Below are positions 16,954-25,727 of a stretch of 33,483 nucleotides of DNA, piece by piece. Origin of the DNA: Desulfobacterales bacterium HSG2 (lineage in GTDB: Bacteria; Desulfobacterota; Desulfobacteria; Desulfobacterales; 4be13); the NCBI GenBank assembly GCA_030378035.1, contig JAUCGI010000036.1:1-33483 (forward strand), read 5' to 3'. Position numbers and translations under genes: made by a program. The notes under the pieces are model-generated. The model made no database searches and had not been told where the DNA came from. It worked only from the letters and a program-made list of their open reading frames with translations. Every line of letters starts with the position of its first letter. The first letter of the stretch is position 1.

Positions 16954-18245
16954 CAATTTTTAATCGTTGACAGACGAAGCAGGGCGATTTCCGCGGGAAC
17001 ACCGATACGGAATGGCAGCCCCACCGCGCCAGTGCCGGCGGAGACATGGAGGAGGCTGTCCCCGCGCTTATACAGGCCATGAGTATATTTGTAAGCAATA
17101 TCCGCCAAATTGGGACCTCCTGGCAGAGCAAACTGGCCTCCGTGCGTATGGCCGCACAAGGTCACGGGAATTTCACGCGTTCTTGCCGCATCGAAACCGG
17201 TGGGGCGATGAACCAGGAGAATGGGAAAAAGATCATAAGAAAGATTCTTCATGGCCCGGTCAAGGTTCAGATGCCCGCCTGATCCGAACCATCTTCGTCC
17301 CGGATCATCCACGCCGATCAGTGCCAGAGGCAGCCCCTGATTTTCAAGAGAACAGTGCGTATCCCGGAGCACGACGATCTTGCCGGACCGCAATGCTTCG
17401 GATACCTGCTGCGCGCCGGTATAAATATCGTGGTTCCCGATGACAGCATAGACCCCCAGCGGAACCCGGTCCAGATAATGAAGATGACGAAGCAGAGCCT
17501 GACTGAATGAAGGGTTGTGGTCTATGATGTCACCGGTAATGACCACCATATCCGGCCTGAGATCCCGGGTCAGGGCCATCATCTGAGGCATGTCATTCGG
17601 AGAAGTCCACACTCCGACATGCAGGTCAGACAAATGGGCAATCGTCAATCCGTCTAATGCGTCAGGAAGACCGGCGAGAGGGAGGTTGTGCGTCACCACT
17701 CTCGGTTCAAACTCAGAACGGACAAACCCGTAAGCCGCGCAAGCGACAGTCGTTCCCCAAACCGCTTTGCAGGTGGTTCTGACTAGAAACTCACGGCGGT
17801 TAACCCCAAGCGGTTTTCTTTCATCTTTTTTTTCATTGCCGCCGAACGCCGCGGGAACATCCTTCTGCCGGTCCGTTATTTCTTTTTCATCGTCAGCGAA
17901 CATTGAGGGAATTTCCTTTTGCCGAAAGGCGCGGACCGCTGTCCGGGGGATTCTGTAAAAGACGATCACAATCAGGGCGATAATCGCCGCGAAATAAAGC
18001 CACAACAGAAGCCCCACTTGCCAAGTGGTAAACAGCCTGAGGATAAAGGACGTTATCCATGTCGAAGGCGGATCAGGGCGGGTAAAAGCGAAGTAAAAAA
18101 AAGGCCAGGGCAGATTTCCCGCAAGAAAAAGGCCGATCAGCGCCGGACGGAACCGGGGTCTTTGGTTCAGGCGTCTCCACCATATCACAAATCCCATGAT
18201 CTGTATGAAGACCAAAAAAATGAATACTTTTAAAAAAAAATGCAT
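16950..18245 (-). CDS. Membrane-anchored metallophosphoesterase (YkuE-like)
   Basis: A 431 aa protein. The first 125 residues contain about four hydrophobic segments ([46 protein letters not shown] and [20 protein letters not shown]). A charged linker follows, then a twin-arginine-like [16 protein letters not shown]. The calcineurin-like phosphoesterase domain shows every metal motif: [32 protein letters not shown] and CGHTHGGQF. The active site probably faces the periplasm. The start ATG 18245 is preferred because the sequence before it is a short simple repeat. The stop TGA (16950-16952) lies inside the right end of the repeat element, so the original C terminus was altered by that insertion. 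Confidence 0.9.
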   Translation of the reverse strand: MHFFLKVFIFLVFIQIMGFVIWWRRLNQRPRFRPALIGLFLAGNLPWPFFYFAFTRPDPPSTWITSFILRLFTTWQVGLLLWLYFAAIIALIVIVFYRIPRTAVRAFRQKEIPSMFADDEKEITDRQKDVPAAFGGNEKKDERKPLGVNRREFLVRTTCKAVWGTTVACAAYGFVRSEFEPRVVTHNLPLAGLPDALDGLTIAHLSDLHVGVWTSPNDMPQMMALTRDLRPDMVVITGDIIDHNPSFSQALLRHLHYLDRVPLGVYAVIGNHDIYTGAQQVSEALRSGKIVVLRDTHCSLENQGLPLALIGVDDPGRRWFGSGGHLNLDRAMKNLSYDLFPILLVHRPTGFDAARTREIPVTLCGHTHGGQFALPGGPNLADIAYKYTHGLYKRGDSLLHVSAGTGAVGLPFRIGVPAEIALLRLSTIKNC

Positions 18246-18309
18246 TGTCTGTTGTCCGTTGTGCGTTGTCTGTTGTCCGTTGCAGCTTTCAGAGGCTCCG
18301 AGACCTGTC

Positions 18310-18365
18310 ATTCCGGGCAAAAATGATAAGAATCGGCAGGATTTTTATCATTTTTGACCCGGAAT
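18310..18365. repeat. Dispersed palindrome, ATTCCGGG...CCCGGAAT family
   Basis: A 56 bp near-perfect inverted repeat: ATTCCGGGCAAAAATGATAA pairs with TTTATCATTTTTGACCCGGAAT-like sequence. The ends match the 5168 family, but the stem interior is different. It is followed by GTTATAATCAG (18374-18384), the right terminus of the MITE family, with no left partner seen. Upstream, 18246-18290 is a CTGTTGTCCGTTG simple repeat. Confidence 0.75.
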
Positions 18366-18604
18366 CCACCCGCGTTATAATCAGAGATTTTAATTGCAGA
18401 CATAAATGTTTTTCGTGCTCTTTCGTGTTTTTTCGTGGTTTAATATAAGGTGTTTCGGCTTAAATTGGTAGCCACACTTATCGAGACGAAACCCATCAGA
18501 CAGAAACCAAGTTTTATCGAAAAAATATTCCCTGAAGGAGAGAATAAATGTAACTTAAAAAATGACATAATAAAAGGCTTGCGGTTCGTCCCCCGAGAAC
18601 CGAA

Positions 18605-18927
18605 AATCCTTGAACTTGAACTTGAACTTATACCTGAACCCGTAAATGTCTATGTTCAAGTTGAACTTATACTTATACCTGAACCCGTAAATGCCCAAGT
18701 TCAAGTTCAAGTTGAACTTATATTTATCCTTGAACTTGAACTTCTGAGTACAGGACAAAAAATGGATTCCGGGTCGGAAATGCCGGGAACCCTGCCGATT
18801 CCCGGCATTTCCGCCCGGAATGACAGTGTGCCTGTTTTCATCCGAAGCTTTTTGTCCTGTACACAGCTTGAACTTATACTTGAACTTATACCTGAACCTG
18901 TAAATGAATGTTCAAGTTCACGGGAAA
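18605..18927. repeat. Hexamer-periodic repeats with a nested palindrome
   Basis: Runs of TTGAAC, TTATAC and CTGAAC hexamers (18605-18745 and 18865-18920) surround a palindrome at 18766-18821 of the ATTCCGGG family, itself bracketed by GTACAGGACAAAAA and TTTTTGTCCTGTAC. So one inverted repeat is nested in another. There is no gene in the 18246-19043 gap. The open frame at 18450-18935 is a translation of these repeats. Confidence 0.8.
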
Positions 18928-18931
18928 TCCG

Positions 18932-19036
18932 TTAAGTACCTGGCCATAAGTTCTTCGGCATTTTATATCCCACACAAAGGCACAAAGAAAGGCACAAAGG
19001 GCACAAAAAAATTTATGGCCGGGTACTTATAATCAG
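18932..19036. mobile_element. Short inverted-repeat element ending TTATAATCAG
   Basis: TTAAGTACCTGGCCATAA (18932-18949) is answered by TTTATGGCCGGGTACTTATAA near 19012-19032, ending in AATCAG at 19036. The interior is CACAAAGGCACAAAG simple sequence. The left half matches 16720-16745 and more weakly 14500-14540, so this is a recombined relative of the MITE family. Confidence 0.6.
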
Positions 19037-19043
19037 CAGAAAT

Positions 19044-21350
19044 TCAGGACACTTTCTTCTTTTTCTCCAATTCATACTCTGTCGGGGAAATCCCTCTCTG
19101 CATTTCGTTTTTCATGCCGGCTTTCTGTTTTCCCTTTGACAATAGTTCGATCTTATTATCGATAAATTTGTCCGATTCTTCGTTTACAAGTTCGGGCCTG
19201 CTTTTCAATTCCATGCCTCGTCTTTCGGATTCTTCTCTCCGAGCTTCATTTCTCATAAAAATCTTATGGTCCGTTTCCAACTGCTTCATCTTTTTCTCAA
19301 ATTCGTATTTTGCCTGTTCCTCGCTCAGTTGGATGGTCCTTCTCTTCTCATTATGCTTGCTTTCCCCGTCGAGAACTTCCACTTCATGTTTTATGATCTC
19401 CAGCTTTCGATCTCTTTCCTTTCTTTTTACTTCAAATTCGATCTTTTTTTCCCTTTCCTGCTGCGCTTTTCTGAAGTCTTTGTTCAGGGTGTCAATATAG
19501 TCATAAATATCCTTATGGATCATCCTTCTGTGAATTCCTCCGTCTCCCTCAGAAAACTTTTTGAAAGAAATATCCGTGACACATATCGTTGAAGCGTTAA
19601 TGCCTTTGTTTATCAGGTAGTTGTTTACTTCACACTCGATGTTTTCCCGGACATTCTCAGAATCGTCCAGCAACGCCTCTATGCGATCTTTTGACGCTTT
19701 TATGTCGTCCTCCAACCGCTTTAACGTGTCAACGACGACCTGTTTCAGCAAGTCCCTGTATTTGTTCTTCACATTCTCATTGATATCCGGAACAAACGAG
19801 CTCCCAAAGGCATTTCTGACATAATCCAGTGTTGCCTGGAACAGGATGTTCAACTGAAATTCCATGATAATCAGGCTGCTGAACAAACTGTGCTCCCCTG
19901 ATATTTTAAACTCTTCCACGGGCAGATGGATAACTTTGTCATTAAATCGGGGTTTGAGGGGCAGCTCAATATATTTTTTGGAAAAAACCGAGTTCCGATA
20001 TGCGATCTGCAAATCCGGATCTCCGAATTGCCATCCGTTTTTCCGGGACTGCTTCATATCTTCGGATACATTCGCCTCGCTTCCTGTTTCCATATCCTTT
20101 CCTGGCGGGAGAAGACTCGCATCTTTTTCATTGACATTTTCCCGCTCTCTTATAATCTGCTCCATAACGATCGGATAAAAAAACGACGTAAATTCGGCGC
20201 TGTGCTTTTTAACCCGCCGGATAAATCCCAGATTCAGAAGCGTGGCCGCCGCAAATTTGCGCGACCCGTCATTATAGCCCGAATTCTCCTCGGCGTCTGT
20301 CTTTTCAATCTCAAACTCCAGTTGATCATTTGTATTGATACGCCATTTGGAAAATTCCTTCAGGTATTGATAAACAAACAGTTTCTGCTCTTCGAAAAGG
20401 TTTCCCATGGGGACGATCTGTAACCGATAGGAAAGCACGAACGTCAGCACATCAATAACGACGGCCAGAGACAGGGGAAGCGCGGAGAGCGGGTTCTCAC
20501 TGATATCATCAAGAGTGGGCGTCATTTTGACATACATGTCATGGGGCATCAGTTCAGGCAGCCTGACCGGCTGCAGACCGTTATCACTGAAAATATGTTC
20601 GAACATTCCTGCCAGACTGGCAAATTGCTGCCTGAGCTGTTCATATGCGGATTGTGTGGAACTCGCGTACTCCGAAGGCGTGGTTACGTCTATCATGCTC
20701 AGTTCCGCCATGGACTTCCTGAGTTCTTTTTCCTTATCCTGGACCCCCTGAAAATGGATTTTAAGCGTTTTGAGATTTGCCTCTTCCTTGTCAAGTTTGT
20801 CCTTATAATAGCGATACAGACGTCCCTTGCCCGGTTTTCTCATTTTGCCGGGTGTGTCTTTTCCTCTGCCCCAGAACGCGTCATCAACCTCCTGCTTGGC
20901 TACTTTTATCTGCGCCTCTTTTTTGAGGATGATTTCCGTCTTGCTTTCCCACGCTTTGCCAATATATTCATTTATGGCGGTGTTCAACTGCCTGAGTTTC
21001 CTTTCCTTTGTACTGGACGCTTCGGAATTTTCAAAGAACGTGAAATAAGAGAAGAACATGGAAACCGTCAATCCGATGACCAGAGAAATAACCAGACCGA
21101 TAAAGCGCAGCACATTTGCCCGTATATGGGTTTTGCCGAGCTCGATGGACGCGATAATGATGACCGCCTGGACAGCAAAGGTGATGATGCCGGCAATCCA
21201 TTCGCTCGGCACATAAATGTTCATTCCGTGAAAAGTGGTATAGCCTGACGCCAGACTCAGGGCAAAGATAATCGGTATGGACAGAACGATTACAAAATTG
21301 TTAAAAACCAAATAAAACTGATGAAAACCATTCCTTAATTTCTCTATCAT
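19044..21350 (-). CDS. Unrecognised 768 aa membrane protein with long coiled coils
   Basis: I do not recognise this protein. Three hydrophobic segments lie near the N terminus (about residues 16-38, 50-70 and 80-105: FVIVLSIPIIFALSLASGYTTF, WIAGIITFAVQAVIIIASIEL, FIGLVISLVIGLTVSMFFSYF). A charged, coiled-coil stretch spans roughly 115-240. A hydrophobic segment LSALPLSLAVVIDVLTFVLSY follows near 295-315, and a globular part spans about 320-560. The last 200 residues are Lys/Glu-rich helix (FEVKRKERDRKLEIIKHEVE...), reminiscent of the C-terminal arm of SPFH/flotillin-like proteins but without clear homology. ATG 21350 has AAGGA about 10 bases upstream. It is likely an inner-membrane scaffold with a large cytoplasmic part. 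It is monocistronic, between repeat-filled gaps. Confidence 0.85.
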   Translation of the reverse strand: MIEKLRNGFHQFYLVFNNFVIVLSIPIIFALSLASGYTTFHGMNIYVPSEWIAGIITFAVQAVIIIASIELGKTHIRANVLRFIGLVISLVIGLTVSMFFSYFTFFENSEASSTKERKLRQLNTAINEYIGKAWESKTEIILKKEAQIKVAKQEVDDAFWGRGKDTPGKMRKPGKGRLYRYYKDKLDKEEANLKTLKIHFQGVQDKEKELRKSMAELSMIDVTTPSEYASSTQSAYEQLRQQFASLAGMFEHIFSDNGLQPVRLPELMPHDMYVKMTPTLDDISENPLSALPLSLAVVIDVLTFVLSYRLQIVPMGNLFEEQKLFVYQYLKEFSKWRINTNDQLEFEIEKTDAEENSGYNDGSRKFAAATLLNLGFIRRVKKHSAEFTSFFYPIVMEQIIRERENVNEKDASLLPPGKDMETGSEANVSEDMKQSRKNGWQFGDPDLQIAYRNSVFSKKYIELPLKPRFNDKVIHLPVEEFKISGEHSLFSSLIIMEFQLNILFQATLDYVRNAFGSSFVPDINENVKNKYRDLLKQVVVDTLKRLEDDIKASKDRIEALLDDSENVRENIECEVNNYLINKGINASTICVTDISFKKFSEGDGGIHRRMIHKDIYDYIDTLNKDFRKAQQEREKKIEFEVKRKERDRKLEIIKHEVEVLDGESKHNEKRRTIQLSEEQAKYEFEKKMKQLETDHKIFMRNEARREESERRGMELKSRPELVNEESDKFIDNKIELLSKGKQKAGMKNEMQRGISPTEYELEKKKKVS

Positions 21351-21529
21351 AATAATTTCAATCCTTAAAAGTTAATCCCATTTATCAATAGTTCGGACAT
21401 TTTTCATCATGACATCCGACTTTCCTCGTAAAACGGGAAAAAACATACCGGAACAGCGCGTTCCCGAAATCCCCGGTTTGCAGGCATTTCCGAGAATGTG
21501 CATAAAAATGTCCAAAGTATTGATTTATA

Positions 21530-21592
21530 AAACACCAAACACAAAATACCAAACACAAAATACCAAACACAAAACACAAAACACAAAAAAGT
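21530..21592. repeat. A-rich short direct repeats (CAAACACAAAATAC)
   Basis: Four to five copies of CAAACACAAAATAC and shortened forms lie just beyond the hydrolase stop, in the 247 bp gap 21351-21597. No gene is visible in the gap. Confidence 0.6.
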
Positions 21593-21597
21593 GATTT

Positions 21598-22194
21598 TCA
21601 GAACTCCAGAATCGATTCCAGCTTTTCAAGGTATCCTGTATAGAAATGATCCGCGCCGGCTATCACTTCAAACCGGGCCTCCGGGTTCCATATCGGAATC
21701 ATTTCTTTGATGACGCCAGCCGGCGCTATGTCATCCATGCTCCCGCTCACAATAAGTTTCAGGCATGGAATCGGAAACAGGGGCTGAAAATTCATAAATC
21801 CCACCGGTGGCGATACCATGACCATATTCTCCGGCGGCGTCTCTTTACAGTCTGTTTTTGCATTTACCCACGCGCCAAAAGAGTATCCTGCCAAGTCAGC
21901 CTGTTTTATCCCCTTTTTAAAAAGGTATGAAATTGCAGCGCGGACATCTGTCTGCTCACCAATGCCGTTATCATGCGTTCCCCTGCTTTTTCCGACCCCT
22001 CTGAAGTTGAATCTCAGTGTGGAATATCCCTTTTTCTGATAAACGCGGACAATGGCTTCGACCACATAATTATACATATCTCCACCGTAAAGAGGATGGG
22101 GATGGGTGACGACAACGCCTTTGTTACCGGTGTTTTTGTCAAACAGCCCTTCGAGTTCATCATTTTCAGATAAAAATGTAATTTTGTCTTCCAT
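21598..22194 (-). CDS. Alpha/beta hydrolase (dienelactone-hydrolase-like)
   Basis: A 198 aa serine-hydrolase-fold protein with a short core: GVVVTHPHPLYGGDM (oxyanion-type HPHP segment), STLRFNFRGVGKSRG, the nucleophile elbow AGYSFGAW (G-x-S-x-G), the acid in SGSMDDIAPAG and the histidine in AGADHFYTG. This resembles the KANL2/TEX30-like and YfhR-like small hydrolases described as alpha/beta superfamily hydrolases, substrate unknown, probably cytosolic. The start at 22194 is chosen from AAGGAAATC 5-13 bases before it. The open frame to 22284 runs into a MITE-like element and is not used. Confidence 0.88.
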   Translation of the reverse strand: MEDKITFLSENDELEGLFDKNTGNKGVVVTHPHPLYGGDMYNYVVEAIVRVYQKKGYSTLRFNFRGVGKSRGTHDNGIGEQTDVRAAISYLFKKGIKQADLAGYSFGAWVNAKTDCKETPPENMVMVSPPVGFMNFQPLFPIPCLKLIVSGSMDDIAPAGVIKEMIPIWNPEARFEVIAGADHFYTGYLEKLESILEF

Positions 22195-22234
22195 TTGATT
22201 TCCTTGCCGGACTTCCGGAGTTTTAAAAACTTTG

Positions 22235-22375
22235 CTGATTATAACGAATTTAGGCATTGCGCTTGCACTTAAACTTGCACCCATACTCGGACAGCCTGAA
22301 CATGCTCCGGTTTAAGTTTAAGTGCAAGTCTGATTTCAGGTAAAGAGCGGCCTCCCCTAAAAGCGTTATAATCAG
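22235..22375. mobile_element. MITE-like element with 8 bp target duplication between RNase D and the hydrolase
   Basis: The termini are CTGATTATAACGAATTTAGG at the left and CCCCTAAAAGCGTTATAATC plus AG at the right. It is flanked by AAACTTTG on both sides (22227-22234 and 22376-22383). The interior shows CTTGCACTTAAACTTGCACC answered by GTTTAAGTTTAAGTGCAAG, a hairpin with about 6 bp periodicity. It lies in the likely promoter region of the hydrolase and just after the RNase D stop. Confidence 0.8.
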
Positions 22376-22388
22376 AAACTTTGAAAGT

Positions 22389-23591
22389 TTAACGTCTGAC
22401 TTTTCGCAAAACAGTCACAATCTCTTTTCCAAACGCTTCCTTCTGCCAGTTTTTCATTTCTTCTATCGCCTCAAGCCCTTTTATATTGCGGGGATTCTGT
22501 ATTGCGATCGTGCTTATCAGCGATTTGTTGCAGATGAGTCCCGCTTCTATTTCAAGGGACCAGGCTTTTGAATCCCTCCATCGCTTGAGAGCTTTCACTC
22601 TTTCAGGAACTTTTGGCGATAATACAGGTCCCTTTTTACGGGGATATGCAGGAAGATTTTTTTTAGGGATTTCCAGAGAAGCTCTGACCGTTTCCGCCAA
22701 GGCATTGCCGTACATTCTGATCTGTTTTCGGCTCAGGCTCCTGGTTTTTTCCAACTGCCGCAGATTCACAGGCTTTGCCTTTGCGATTTTTATGAGTGAA
22801 TCATTTCCGAATATTTTGAACAGGGGTCTGTCTTTCCTTTCTGCCACCTCTTTGCGAAACTGAAGAAGCCCTTCAAGAACAGCAAGTTCTCTGGGATAAA
22901 GCCGCCCCGCTCCTCTGAACTTCAGGTACAGCGGATGACTGTCAGGTGAGGCGGCTCTGACTTTGCTCAAATAATCGCACTCTTCACGCACCCAGGAAAG
23001 ACGCCCCTTTTTTTCAAGTTCATCTTCAAGGATATTCGCAAGGGGAACGAGATAGATGGCATCTCTTGCCGCGTATTCCAGCATATCTTTCGGCAGAGGC
23101 CGTTTAGACCAGTCCTTTTTCTGGTATTTTTTGTCAAGGACAATATTAAAGCGTTTCTGAAGAACCGCTTCCAGGCCTGTTTCCCGAAGGCCTAAAAATC
23201 TGCATGCAATCTGTGTGTCAAAAAGATTATTGATATCCATATCAAAATCCCTGTGCAGGGACCGGACATCGTAATCTGCTCCGTGGAAGACCTTTTTGAT
23301 ATCAGAGCGGAGAAAAAAGGGTTTAAGGGGTGCCAAGTTTTCAATCTGCAAAGGGTCGATGATAACATTGGCCCACTTTGTGGCAAACTGAAGCAGACAG
23401 ACCTTTTCTCTGAAATGGTACAGGGAATCCGCTTCCATATCAACGGCAACGATTTTTTCTTTTTCAAGCATCCTTGCAAAATCTTTGAGGTCGGATTCGG
23501 TATCAATGATCTGGTAGTCAGGCCTGCCGCTATCTTTCCTTTTTTTTCCGACCCGCAAGGCCAACCATTTTATTTTGTTTAACAGACCCAT
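22389..23591 (-). CDS. rnd: Ribonuclease D
   Basis: A 400 aa 3'-5' exoribonuclease of the DEDDy class. Motif I is VAVDMEADSLYH (D-x-E), motif II is VFHGADYDVRSLHRDF, and motif III is LEYAARDAIYLVPL (Y...D), all in order within residues 45-185. An HRDC domain follows (about 210-290, YPRELAVLEGLLQFRKEVAERKDRPLFKIFGNDSLIKIA). The C-terminal 110 residues match the second helical domain of RNase D only loosely. The length is close to E. coli Rnd (375). It acts on the 3' ends of tRNA precursors and other stable RNAs in the cytosol. ATG 23591 is the only good start (MGLLNKIKWLALRVGKK). Confidence 0.92.
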   Translation of the reverse strand: MGLLNKIKWLALRVGKKRKDSGRPDYQIIDTESDLKDFARMLEKEKIVAVDMEADSLYHFREKVCLLQFATKWANVIIDPLQIENLAPLKPFFLRSDIKKVFHGADYDVRSLHRDFDMDINNLFDTQIACRFLGLRETGLEAVLQKRFNIVLDKKYQKKDWSKRPLPKDMLEYAARDAIYLVPLANILEDELEKKGRLSWVREECDYLSKVRAASPDSHPLYLKFRGAGRLYPRELAVLEGLLQFRKEVAERKDRPLFKIFGNDSLIKIAKAKPVNLRQLEKTRSLSRKQIRMYGNALAETVRASLEIPKKNLPAYPRKKGPVLSPKVPERVKALKRWRDSKAWSLEIEAGLICNKSLISTIAIQNPRNIKGLEAIEEMKNWQKEAFGKEIVTVLRKVRR

Positions 23592-23837
23592 AATCTTTTT
23601 ATTATATACAGAAAGTAATAAAATTCCTTCTTTATTTACAGAAATGAAAATTAAGATTAATTCCTAATTCCCGATTCCCAAATTCCGGCATCCTTCATTT
23701 GCCAGTTGACACTTTGAAAAACGAACTCATCCGCGTTTATCTGCGTACATCCGCGTCCCGTTGTTCTTCAAAAAAGTGTAAACTATTTTTGAACGAATAT
23801 GAAAGACGCCCAAATTCCTAATTCCTAATTCCCCAAA

Positions 23838-24110
23838 CATAAGTGTAAACTTAGGGCTTAATCTTAATCTTAATCTTGCTCTTGCTCTTGCTCTTTATCT
23901 TTATCCTGATAAAGAGCAAGAGCAAGATAAAGAGACTTAGGGCTTTAATCTTGCTCTTGCTCTTTATCTTTATCTTTATCCTGATAAAGAGCAAGAGCAA
24001 GAGCAAGATAAAGAGACTTAGGGCTTTAATCTTGCTCTTGCTCTTTATCTTTATCCTGATAAAGAGCAAGAGCAAGAGCAAGATAAAGAGATTTTAAGTT
24101 TACACTTATG
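23838..24110. mobile_element. 273 bp MITE-like element: 16 bp perfect ends, 10 bp target duplication, three hairpins
   Basis: The left end CATAAGTGTAAACTTA (23838-23853) is the exact reverse complement of the right end (24095-24110). ATTCCCCAAA flanks both sides (23828-23837 and 24111-24120). The interior has three consecutive hairpins of 80-90 bp, each built from TCTTGC/TCTTTA hexamers on one arm and GCAAGA/TAAAGA hexamers on the other, separated by GACTTAGGGCTTTAATC. The upstream part of the gap, 23592-23827, is AT-rich with CCTAATTCC-type simple sequence and no gene. Confidence 0.82.
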
Positions 24111-24138
24111 ATTCCCCAAATTCATAGTTCCCCACCAG

Positions 24139-25626
24139 TCAAGCGTAATCTTTACCCAGTTGTTCTATGGCCTGAAGGATGCCATACATCGTTTCCTGCT
24201 TCAGTTCCCCTCGCATTTCCATAACTCCGTCAGGATATTCATCCTTCATCAGGGACATGAGGATATAATAGATGGGCTTGTACCTGCCCATAAAATCAAG
24301 AGATTTATCCCGAAAAAGATTCAGAACAGTATGATATTTTCCTTTTGCCATCAGCAACAGCAGAAAATTTCGAACATCCCCCTTATATTCCTGTTCCAGA
24401 TAGTCCCGGTCTTTTATAATTTCCGAAAACAGTTCCACCGCTCTTTCCACCTGGTTATTCCAAAGAAGGATAGCCGACAATGTGTGCTGGTGTGTAAAAT
24501 TTTCCTCTCTTTCCCAGGCCTTCTGAGCATATTCCAGGGCTTTTGTTTTTTCTTTTTTCTGAACAAAATATAACCAAGCAAGGTTGTTCATCGCTTCGGA
24601 AATATCCTTTTCAATTGCCATCAGGTAATACTTTTCTGCCTTCCTGTAAGATCTGAATTCATCGTCTTCGTACAACAGCGCCAAATTAAACATGGCACCG
24701 GCGTGGTCCTTTTTAACGGCCATCAGATAATACTTTTCAGCCTTTTTATACTTGGATTCCCTGTGGTATAGCAGCGCCAGACTGAACATTGCATCCGCAT
24801 GACCCTTTTCAACGGCCATCAGGTAATATTTTTCTGCCTCCTCATAAGATTCAAACTCATCTTCTTCATATAATAATGCCAGATTAAACATCGCTTTGAC
24901 ATCACCTTTTTTAGTAGCCATCCGGTAATATTTTTCAGCTTTCTCATAGGCACTGAGTTCCCTGTGATACAGCATTGCCAGATTCAGCATGGCTTTGACA
25001 TCGCCTCTTTCAACAGCCATCAGGTAATATTTTTCAGCATTGTCATATGATTTCATTTCCCTGTGGTATAACATCGCCAGATTCAGCATGGCTTTGACAT
25101 GCCCCTTCTCAACGGCCATCAGGTAATATTTTTCAGCATTGTTATATGACTTGAATTCTCTGTGGTATAATAATGCCAGATTCAGCATGGCCCCCACATG
25201 ACCTTTTTCAACAGCTTTATGATAGCATGTTCTTGCCTTGACAGGGGATTTGAGTTCATTCTGGTATAATCTTGCCAGATTAAACACGGCACCGGTATAG
25301 CCGTTCCGAAAAGCCATCAGATAATACTTTTCAGCTTTGTGATAGGATTTGAACTGATTTTTGTATAATACGGCCAGATTGTTCATGGCCCCCACATGAC
25401 CCTTTTTAATGGCCATCAGGTAATACTTTTCGGCTTTGTCATAAGATTTGAACTCACTCTCGTACAAAGCTGCAAGCATACAGTAAACGAGTTCATTCTT
25501 ATTGCTGATTTCCTGAAATTTTTTCAGAGATTTTTTAAATGCTCTTTTGTTATAAAGGGATTCAGCTTCCTCAAAAATCGCTTTGTCTGATTCAGAAAAT
25601 CCTTTTAAGTATTCGTTTTTATCCAT
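24139..25626 (-). CDS. Sel1/TPR-like repeat protein
   Basis: A 495 aa solenoid protein made of about ten repeats of 36-38 residues between roughly residues 55 and 390, each like AEKYYLMAVEKGHVKAMLNLAMLYHREMKSY. This matches the Sel1-like/TPR consensus (A-x-x-x-Y-x-x-A...G...A...L...Y). Repeat 3 is the most diverged (VKARTCYHKAVEKG) and repeat 10 leads into a non-repeat C-terminal domain (ILLWNNQVERAVELFSEIIKDRDYLEQEY). No signal peptide, so probably cytosolic. Such proteins are protein-protein interaction scaffolds; the partner is unknown. The repeats are also very similar at DNA level, so copy number may vary between strains. The start ATG 25626 has no strong ribosome site. Confidence 0.88.
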   Translation of the reverse strand: MDKNEYLKGFSESDKAIFEEAESLYNKRAFKKSLKKFQEISNKNELVYCMLAALYESEFKSYDKAEKYYLMAIKKGHVGAMNNLAVLYKNQFKSYHKAEKYYLMAFRNGYTGAVFNLARLYQNELKSPVKARTCYHKAVEKGHVGAMLNLALLYHREFKSYNNAEKYYLMAVEKGHVKAMLNLAMLYHREMKSYDNAEKYYLMAVERGDVKAMLNLAMLYHRELSAYEKAEKYYRMATKKGDVKAMFNLALLYEEDEFESYEEAEKYYLMAVEKGHADAMFSLALLYHRESKYKKAEKYYLMAVKKDHAGAMFNLALLYEDDEFRSYRKAEKYYLMAIEKDISEAMNNLAWLYFVQKKEKTKALEYAQKAWEREENFTHQHTLSAILLWNNQVERAVELFSEIIKDRDYLEQEYKGDVRNFLLLLMAKGKYHTVLNLFRDKSLDFMGRYKPIYYILMSLMKDEYPDGVMEMRGELKQETMYGILQAIEQLGKDYA

Positions 25627-25646
25627 TTTGATTTATACTGGAAACA

Positions 25647-25727
25647 TTTTTTGCGTATCTTGATCATTGTCTCAGCCATCGGCCCGCTTTTTGCGTATTT
25701 TGATCGTTATCTCAGCCATCGGCCTGC
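25647..25727. repeat. Two tandem 40 bp copies upstream of the Sel1 protein
   Basis: TTTTTGCGTATCTTGATCAT... is repeated once with three or four differences (25647-25687 and 25688-25727). From 25728 to 26084 I see no gene; an open frame across the region reads through repeats and has no family features. Confidence 0.6.

Noticed and set aside
16682-17131. N-terminal extension of the chemoreceptor frame
   Set aside because: It reads through the MITE-like element (ELELERER and poly-serine) into the neighbouring gene. A good ribosome site precedes ATG 16681, followed at once by a normal first membrane segment.
18450-18935. 161 aa open frame in the 18.2-19.0 kb gap
   Set aside because: Most of it is GAACTT-type hexamer repeat translated as ELELELIPEP. 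There is no conserved domain.
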